Below, in pieces: positions 16,968-26,700 of a stretch of 33,957 bases of DNA. The DNA is from a virus. The DNA lies in IMG/VR virus record IMGVR_UViG_3300009702_000058, positions 1 through 33,957 of that record. One strand, 5' to 3'. Both the position numbers and the translations under genes were made by a program. The notes under the pieces were generated by a model. It was not told where the DNA came from, did not search any database, and saw only the letters and a list, made by a program, of their open reading frames with translations. How positions within the stretch are numbered: position 1 is the first letter of the stretch; the number at the start of each line of letters is the position of its first letter.

Positions 16968-17555
16968 TTAGGATACAGATATACGTAAAGTATACGTTAT
17001 TAAAAGCTGTCTATTCAAAGATTTTTGAATAGGGCTAAAAATAATATGACTCATTAATAATCCGCCACCGGATGTGTTAGAAAACGATTTTAATCCTATT
17101 TCATCAAATACAAAGTCTCCTTCTAAACTAGTGGCATTGTCAAATGCTGCTTGGCCAGATGGTTCATTAAAATCTAAAGTAGCAGTAACAACTATATCTG
17201 AAAATAAAGACCCAAGTGTGTGATTAACTGTTATAAAATTATTAGTAGGATCTAAGTTTAAAGGAGATTGATCATTTACAACTTTAATAAATGTTGGATT
17301 ATATAATTGAGCAGTTGATCCTGTTATATTAGGAGATAAAAAAGTAATAGTGCCTGTCCCAGATACACTAGATCCTCCGTTACCAAATTCCATTTCTTGT
17401 ATATGACCATCAGGAAGATCAGCTAGTCCTTTTGCTAATACCGTACTCAAGTTTTCAAAATTAATAGCATTATATTTGTCTACTAAAATTTTATTAGTTC
17501 GTATATCCTTAATAATTACATGGCCTGTAATTTTAATTTTACTGTTATCTAACAT
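16968..17555 (-). CDS. small virion-associated protein of T4-like phages, function unknown
   Basis: 195 residues. It opens ITGHVIIKDIRTNKILVDKY and continues NAINFENLSTVLAKGLAD and IQEMEFGNGGSS, a pattern I recognise from conserved hypothetical proteins encoded next to baseplate wedge genes in T4-like phages. The rest is beta-rich and ends with a hydrophobic strand LLITYTLRISVS. No catalytic motif is evident. It is too short and different to be called T4 gp8, although it sits where gp8 would be expected after gp6 and gp7. A perfect late box (17585-17592) lies 30 bases upstream of its ATG, so it can be expressed separately from the giant gene before it. Confidence 0.55.
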   Translation of the reverse strand: MLDNSKIKITGHVIIKDIRTNKILVDKYNAINFENLSTVLAKGLADLPDGHIQEMEFGNGGSSVSGTGTITFLSPNITGSTAQLYNPTFIKVVNDQSPLNLDPTNNFITVNHTLGSLFSDIVVTATLDFNEPSGQAAFDNATSLEGDFVFDEIGLKSFSNTSGGGLLMSHIIFSPIQKSLNRQLLITYTLRISVS

Positions 17556-17584
17556 AATTAACCTTTATATTAATTTATTAATAA

Positions 17585-17592
17585 TATTTATA
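17585..17592 (-). promoter_or_regulatory. late promoter box TATAAATA
   Basis: A perfect TATAAATA on the minus strand, 30 bases before the start of the 195-residue protein. It overlaps the stop codon of the 47-residue mini-gene. Confidence 0.65.
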
Positions 17593-17731
17593 TGATTTTT
17601 CTTTTAACTGCTCCTGATTTTTTAATAAGAATTTTATTAGATATTTTATCTTTAATTTCTATAAAATCAGCTACATTAATATATGAAATATCATCTACTA
17701 TATTTTTATTTTTCTTTTTTATTTTAGTCAT
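17588..17731 (-). CDS. 47-residue mini-gene after the giant gene
   Basis: An ATG at 17731-17729 overlaps the TAA of the giant gene (TAATG) and opens a frame of 47 codons to TAA at 17590-17588. The product begins MTKIKKKNKNIVDD and ends SGAVKRKII; it is basic at both ends with a central SYINVADFIEIKDKI amphipathic stretch. It fills the gap that would otherwise be empty. The one-base stop/start overlap is the same coupling used by other gene pairs in this window, which argues for translation. I recognise no family. A role as a small baseplate or assembly factor is only a guess. Confidence 0.55.
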   Translation of the reverse strand: MTKIKKKNKNIVDDISYINVADFIEIKDKISNKILIKKSGAVKRKII

Positions 17732-20700
17732 TATACTTTTGTTCCTTTACTTGAAATAAGAAATTGACCTAATGTAGATTTAGATTTTTGTAGTCCTTCT
17801 GGTGACGGGGTGAAATTATATCCTCCTGGAATTTGTTGTTCTAAATCAGCATTAATTACTTCTGTTCCTGCTTTATGTAAAATAGAACCATCTAACCAAT
17901 CATTATGAAATAAAGTAATTCTTATAAAAATATTATTATCTGGTGCTGTATCAAATTTAATATTTGGAGGTAAAATATTAAACCCAGTTAATTGTTCTAT
18001 TTTAGTATTTTTTATTGTATCAATAAAGGTTACGGTAATAAGTTTAAATGATAAAACAGATGGCAAAGCAAATATATCAGTAGCTCCATCTCCTGAATAT
18101 ATTATTGTTGAATAAAATGCAGATATTCCAGAATTTGTTATTCCTGTACCTCTATTTAATGTTGACAACGTGTATGTTATATTATTAGAACCATCTACAG
18201 TAGGGCCCGAAATATCCCAAAATTCTATTCTATCATCTTCAATATATACTGCACCTGGTTTTTTTTGTAATTTATCTGGAATAGTAAATATATTCAATGG
18301 TAATTCTGCCGTTGGTATATTAGAATTAGTTTTTACTACTATTTGAGTATCACCTACTTTATAATCTTGCAATAAAAATGTTTTATGTTTATCAGAAATT
18401 CTAATACTTTCTTTTTCATTAAATGAATTTTTTAATAATTTAAAAGCAATGGGCGGTAATTCTGATATACCAGAATATGATGTAATTACTATATTATCAG
18501 AAGATGAATGACTTTTAGGAAATTGAATAAAGTTAAATATAGCACTAGAATCCCATTCACTTGAAAGTGATGTTGCTATATCAACACCAAATATATCATT
18601 TACTGGTGTACCAACACCATTATGAATAGAAAAAGGTAAACTTGATGCACACGTAATTATTAATTTGTTTATTAACACACTACCAAAATTAGTTGTTCTA
18701 ATAGTAGCAGTAATACCCAATGGCGCCAAAATATTATCATTATTTATTATACTTTCTATATCCAATAAATCTACAACGCCATCTATTGTACTAGTTTCTA
18801 TTAAAATAATTGTTGCAGCATTTATTACTCCATTAATATCGAATATTATTGAAGAATTAATTGCTGTAGTAGGATTATTAATGTCTCCCCTAGATTCTAT
18901 TGTTACAACTGAATTAACTGATCCAGTATCCCATGGAAATGTATCCCACCCTTCTAAAGTACTATCTAAATTATAATCATGTAAAAATAATTTTTTATTA
19001 TGATTAACAGTAACCCATAAGTCATTTGGATTAAATGGTGTTTGCGTTAATGTATATTTTCCTAATGTATTTCCTTTAAATGTTTCTGTTCTAGGTTTAA
19101 GAGTTTTGCTATTAATAATTGATGTAACCCATAGAATATCATTAGCTACTAATGGTACATTGGTAGGATCAAATGTTACAGTTACTCCATCAATTGATAT
19201 TTTATAATCAAAATTTTCATTTAAAATAGCTACTATAGTTGATTTAACATTTGGCATAAATGTTAAATGAACTGTGGAAGTTAGATTACTGGTTATTGAT
19301 GAAGAACCAAAAAATGTATTAATTATATCAGATATATCATCAGCTATAATAAATGAATCTCCATTATTACTAACTATTTTAACACTTTCATCTGAATTTC
19401 TAATTGCAATTAATTTTTTTAGATTTAAAATAGAATTATTATTTATTGAATTAATAAAATCATTTAAATCTATTTTTGAATCTCCATCTAAATCTAAAAT
19501 TTGAAAACTTGTAACAGGATCGGAACCAATTGTAATTTTTATATTAATAGAATTAAACGGTAATAAAACATCAACTGATGGCAATATTATTGAATTGATT
19601 GTTTCTTCTATTACAATATAATCAGTATTTAAGGTTAATTGAACATTATCATTAAAAAGAATTAAATTCGCAGTATCAACTGGCACGCTATTTAAAATTA
19701 TATTTTGTTGAATTCCATCTGAATCAAAATAAGTAGTTTCCGGAGGATTCAATAAAAATGCATTATCTCCTGCATCTGCTGCATTTGATTTATGTATGAA
19801 CATAGCAGAATGTTTTGGTACTGCTGATGGAGGAATAAGACTATTTGGTAATGTTAAAATATTACCTGTTAATTCTGAAGAGCTACCAACTGTAAATGGC
19901 AATGTTTTAATGGTTGTAAAACTAACAGTATTTACATCAAAAACAGTAACATTAATATTGCTACCATTTGAAGGAGTGCCAGAAGTAATGGTTAAAGAAC
20001 TGCCAGATATAGTAAAAGTAGCAATATCTCCATCTACTGTAACAAATGTTCTTGCTGCAGTACTACTAGAATCTAATGTAAACGTTGTTGTAGACCCATC
20101 TCCTACAAAATAATTTTGAAATAATATTCTTGAATTAGAAGCAGTGTCTTCGCCGCCTCCTACAGAAAAACTAGTTATTTTTATTACATCACTTGCAGTA
20201 GGTTCATTACCAGAAGTAAATGTCAACTGTCTTAATGAAAAATCAATATTATAATCATTATTAACATCACCATTCCCAAAGAATTTTTGTAAAGTGCCAT
20301 TTATGTGTACTTGAATGGAGTCAATTGTAGAAGGAAATTGTAATATATTATAAGGTCCTGCTAATGATGAAGAATTAGCAATTATTCTATTTGATGTCAC
20401 AATAGGTGAACCAGCAATTCCTTTAGTATATGTTGATATAACAACACTATCAAAAGAATCCAATTTTAATAATTCTTTTGGGCTATTTTCACTAACCAAA
20501 GGTTGCATAAAAAAGTCACCGTCAACATTGATTGTACTTGGTCCTTCTGGAACACTAAGAAATGTCTGCGTAATAGTTATTTCCACTATAGAACCAGTTA
20601 AAGGAATAGACCCTGCTGTAAATGTTATTATAGTATTAGTACTATCTAACGTATAATTATTTGATATTCCTTCTATTTGTAATATATCATCAACTTTAAC

Positions 20701-23700
20701 TATTACATTACTTGAAGAAGTAACATTTATAGGAATAGTAAAAATAGAAGTTGATCCATTTCCAGTAAATATTAATACAACATTATCTTTTACATTTCCA
20801 CCAAAAATATCAACATCTAATTCAGAATTACTTGATAAATCTAAACTTTCATAATTAACGCCACTATATATGCATCCAGAAAGTAAATTATTAACATTTT
20901 TTTCTGGCATTATATCAGAAGGAGAATAATATTTTAATATTCTTCCACCAGCTCCATCAATTGTTGGTATGGATTCCCACCCTATTGTATCCCATTTAAA
21001 CTCATCCCAACCTGAAGGCTGTTCACAATCTATTCTATCCATTAAAATTTTAATTTTAATTTGTCTAATTACTGATGGATTAGTAGAAAAATTATCAAAC
21101 CAGTCAGACCAAGGTAGATTGTTTGCTAATATATTTTGATCAGTTGGATCATTTGGATCTAATGTTCTAAACATACCTAAAACTGTATCAAAATATACTG
21201 GATTATCAAAATCTGTTACTTTTGCTGACGCCATTTCAATATCGTTAAATAAATTTCTTATAAATGTTCTTAATTTAACATGATATGGCTTTACTTCTGC
21301 TATATAATCTAAAATAGGGTCAATCTTAAGTCTATTAGGACTAAAAACTGGGGTTTGAATTAACTTTTCATCAAACCCTGATAATGTAATTAAGCTAGTT
21401 TTAAATGCCCAATCAACTATATTTTGTTCACTGTGTACATAGTTAATAACACAAAAGAATAATTCATTAATTTCTAATGGTATTAAAATATTATTTTTCA
21501 ATTCTTCTATTATAGTAAATATTTCAGAAGTAGGTAGAGGATCCCACATAAAAGAGTCCCACGTATTTTCATCCCAACCAAACCCTTCTGTAGATTTATA
21601 AGAAGTATCATTAAACTTAACAGTACATAGTTCTCTTCCTATTTTTACAAAAATTCCATTAACAACTTGATAAATGGTGTATTTTCCTAATCCTCCATCA
21701 TCTACTTTAATAATAGAATTTTCTGCGAAAGGAGCAGCAGCGTCTCTGTCACTTATAGTAGCAAATTGAAAATCTATTGGTGTATTGGAATCAAAACCAT
21801 CTGCGAACCAATCAACCAATGCCCAAAAATCAGTTAAATCTGTTGCTTGTGCTTGGATCGGTTCCCAATTATTTTCAAAATTTATATTATATTTCCATAT
21901 TGTCCATTTATTAAAAGTATCTAAATTGGGGTCTACTAAAACAGTATTACCTTGAATCAATGTATTAGTTAATGATAAATTATCTCTTGCTGCTATATCA
22001 ACTACATGAAAATCCACTGTTGAATCAGAAGGCTCAACTTGAATAAAACTAATTCCATCAGTAGCTCCTGCTCTATCATCTAATAAACAAACTTTAGATA
22101 ACATATCATTTACGCAAGTAAAAAAACTTTCTCTTGCTTTTAAAATATTCATTATCCATGATTGCCTAGGTCTTTCAAAATTACCTATTTGCTGTAAAAT
22201 AGGTAAATTAACATCTGGTACAATTCTACTTAAATTATCTATACCAGATATACTATCTCTCATTTTATTCCATAATTTACTATTTGGTATAGAAGTGCCG
22301 TCACCAGGTCTATGTAGCACCCATTGTTTATGAAAGTTAATATCATTATCTAATTCTTTCCAATTAATTCTTAAAATAGAATCATTATCAGTTAAATTAG
22401 GAAAATTACCTGATATAATTAAAGAATTATTAGAAATTGGAGAAAGCCAAGATATTCCAGAATTAGTAGGGTTTTTTATTATATTAGAAACTGATTTTGC
22501 TGATAATGTTCTTGTAGATTTAGTGGGAATAGTAGTTTTATTTTTAACCCAAAAATAATATACTGATATAAAATCTCCTAAATTTTTATCAAATTCTTCA
22601 GATAAAACAAACGGCGCGGTGGCAGGATCACCTTTAACTTCTCCTGATGGTATATCTAATTTATTAATAGAAATTTGTCCTGCATTAGATATAACTAAAT
22701 CTTCCCAACTGTCTGGAGAAACAGGTGATTTAACCCATTCAAAAATATCAATAGAGGCACCTGGAGCCAATTCTCCCCAATGATTTCTTTTATATAAATT
22801 ATCATCTAATTCATAATTTAAATACTTTGCAGTAGATATATCCCACCATAAATAACCTACTTGTTCTTCTCCCCAATGGTTATTATTATCTATGGTTGAA
22901 ATTAGTGGATCTCCATTAGTATAAATTGCAATATCAGATTCTAATTTAAGAGTAAGTTCTTTTTCTGCTGCTCCTGGTATTATTCCTTTAGCAGGGTCCC
23001 AAATTGTAATAAATTCTTCTATTTTATTTGAAGATTTATTAGTTAATATACCTCCTAATATTTTAGAAGTATCTACTTTTTGTTGTAAATTACGAACTAA
23101 ATCCCAAGAAATTGTATTCCAAGAGTATACTGCCCATTGTTTTTCTAAGTTTATTTTATTTAATTTAAAAGATTCAGCTATATTACCTGTTATATCTTCA
23201 AAAAACAATAATTCTCCTTTTAAATGAGAAATAATTAATACATCATCACTATTTACTGATGCTATTACGTTAGCAATATTTGAAAAATTTATTATAGATG
23301 CTAAGTCACCTACATTAATAGTACCACTATTATTTAATGGAGGCATTGATTCATCTATTGTAATAGTTCCTATAGATGATGAAGTTTTTGTTTTATTATC
23401 AAAAACTTTAACATCAATAACAGGATTTATATCAGGAGTATTAATTGTTCCTCTTGTGTTAATTTGGTATACACTACTATCAACAAATATTAAATCTCCT
23501 TTTTGTAAATCAGTAGTTATAAAATTATCACGCTCAATTAATGTATTTACTCTTATATTAGTCCAATGAAAAATATCACCACCAAATCCTTTTGTGTCTA
23601 CTTCCACGCCCACTTGATCTTTATCTAATAGCTCAAATCCAGATATATAACTATATTCTATATCAACTGTGGCTTGTCCTTCTGTTGAGTCAGTTGTATC

Positions 23701-26700
23701 TAAAAATATCTGAAACTCTGTGTTTAATGAGTATAAAAAAGAAGTGGAGAAAACAGTAGTTGCTTCTGTTTGCAATGTTCCGCTAGGCGTTGCCAATACC
23801 CTCGTAGTATTAGCAAGGTCTCCAAAAGAAATAGAAGTTAATGGGCCATCAAAAGCTCTAGTTACTGTTATTGTTATTTTATCAATAGTAACCTGAGCAT
23901 TTGATAAAATAGTAACAATAGGTATAGGGGATACTGTACCAGCACTTAATAATATACCTGTTATAATTGGTGTAGTATTAGCCAAATATGTTCCATCTAT
24001 AATAGGAGAAACTTGCAACACATTTGATAAAATTATAGTGTCTAAATTAGAAATAACAGTGTTTATATTACTTGTAGTTGATACTATTGCAGCTTTAGAA
24101 TTACCTAAATTTGGAGATACTTCATCAATTGTAATATTAAAATCAGATAGCCTAAATATCCCCCAATCTCCTATACCAGTATTCAATACCCATATAATAT
24201 TACCAATTGATAATGGTGTATTAGCTATTAAATTATCACTAAATGCACTAAAAAAAGAATTATTATCAACAACAATTAAATCTGGTTCTCCTAATTTAAC
24301 ATACCCTGCTGATAATAAATTTTCTATTTTTGGTTCTCCTATATTAGATAAAGGAAATATATTATTTAAGTCATTTGGCTTTGTGATCCATCTATTATCA
24401 TTTTTTTCTATATTAATTATTTCATCAAATTTATTATCTTTTAAATTCTTAGAAAATTCAAAAAATTCTATTAATTGAGGATTGGTTTTTATTTCACTTT
24501 GTTTAAATATTATTTCTAAAAATTTATTAGAATCTACCCCACCAAACTCTCCAATTCTAAACGCCCATTCTTCAAAAGTTTTAAAATTAGTTGTTTCAGT
24601 AATAAACTCAGATCTAAACATTCTATTAAGCACGGCTGATGTTCCTTTTTCTTTCATCATGCCCTGCCAAAATTGAAATTGAGTAGTGTTGTTAAATAAT
24701 AATTTTTCTAAATAATCTCTACCTTGAAATCCTATTAAATGTTGAGAATGTTTGCGCAAAATAGTGTCATCTATAGAGTTTTCAATATCAAAAAAGTTTT
24801 TAAAATCATGTGTTACCCGTTCATAATTAGAAAACAGCGAACCATCTGAAATAATACATCCTGGGGCATCAAGTCTTCCTGCCCAATCAGTTGTTCTAAT
24901 ACTAAATATTTTTAATCTAGGTTGTCTAATATTAAATAATGGATCATAAACTACATCATTGAATAATGTTATATTATCAAATAATATAATGTGTTCTATT
25001 TCTGAAATAGATACTCTTGCTGAGAAAATACTTTGGTCATTTGTTTTTGGTATTATTTCTAATATATCATTAATTCTTGATACTTCCGTATTTTTTGGAT
25101 CTATTAGTTTTCCTTCTTTATCTAATATGGAATAAACACCATTAATTATTTTTTCAACTGGATTTACTATACCTTGCTTATTAGTAAATTTTACTTTTCT
25201 AGCTATTGGACTTACTGAAATAAAATTACCTTTGTCCCAATTAGATTGACTCCATAATAAAAATTCCTTACCAGATTGCTCAAAATTGAAAAATGAATTA
25301 TTTTGAAAATCAATTTCATCAAATAACCAACCTATAGATTCTAAATATCTTTGATAAGATATTAGAAAATCAAAAACTAATTGTCTTGATGAAAAAATAT
25401 GCCCATATGAAATTTGTTGTATGTTTTTAGGATTAACGCCATTTTTAAATAAAATAACTGATTCATCTCCCACTGTTATTTTATTTTTTCTTCCTTTTTC
25501 ATCACTAGGTATAATATTAAAAATAGGTGATAGTTGATCATATCCTATAACTCTCCAACCAGTTCCTTCCCACTCTATTAATACTCCACTATAAAATTCT
25601 TCTTTGATACTAGGTGATGTATATAAACTAATTGTTATATTTTCTTGAGGAACTAACCCAAAATTTTCAGATAAAATTTTAGTGTTGTTTGCATCTATAA
25701 ATCCAGAAGATTTGTGGCCAAGTTTAACATTTAGTCCTCTCACTTTATCACCAAAATTACTAGCAATATCTTTTCCTTGATATGTAATAAAATCAGAAAT
25801 CCATTGGCTTATGCCAGAACTTATTTGAATTATATCATTAGAATCTTTTTCACCATGAACAATAAACTTATCATGAGTTGGTCTGTTTTTTGTTGGTATA
25901 AAAATTATTTGGCTATTGATTGGGTCTCCTTTTAATATAGTTTTATAATTTATAGGATCCCAGCCTAGTTCTATAAATTTAACTGGTTCCATTAAATAAG
26001 TAGCTTGTGCTACAGCAAATGGATAATTAGATGTTCTCTTCCATACCGTTTCTATTGGTCCTTCCTCTCCAAAACTCCATTCTTTTTTTCCATCAATACC
26101 TGAAGGTGTTTGAGGAATTATACCAGCTTCTATAGGATCTAATAAATCTCCATTATCATTAACAGGAATAATATTTTTCAATCCAGGTCTAGCAAATCTA
26201 GTATCTATTCCTACTCTATTTCCAGAAAATATAAAGCCTTGTTCTAAATCATTCCAAAGAAGTGTATTTCCTTTAGTATAAGGTGCCACGCCATACCTAC
26301 CATCCCACCAAGATGGTTTTATACTAAACCCTAACATTTCCCAAGGTGATGTATGCGGTCTAATAGTGTCAAAGAAAAATCTATATATTGCTTTCCAACT
26401 ACCTGTTACTGGTTTTTGTTCAAAATCTAAAGATCCTGTAAAGTTCCAAGTAAATTTATTTAAAGGAACAAAAGTAGTATTTTTTCTATAATCTACATTG
26501 TTTTTTATGGCCCATCTATTAAATGAATAACTTAATAATTTATTAAACTCTTCTATTCTATACTCTGAAAGCCTAAATCGGCCATCTACGTTTAAAATAT
26601 GGTTTATAATAGGTAAATTTTCTGTTTTATAATTAGAAGGTATATTAGAAAATATTCTATTTTCTAATTCTAGAATAGCATCATCTTTTTCATTACCTGC

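Noticed and set aside
24038-24478. 146-codon open frame on the plus strand
   Set aside because: Antisense to the giant gene, without ribosome site or family signal.
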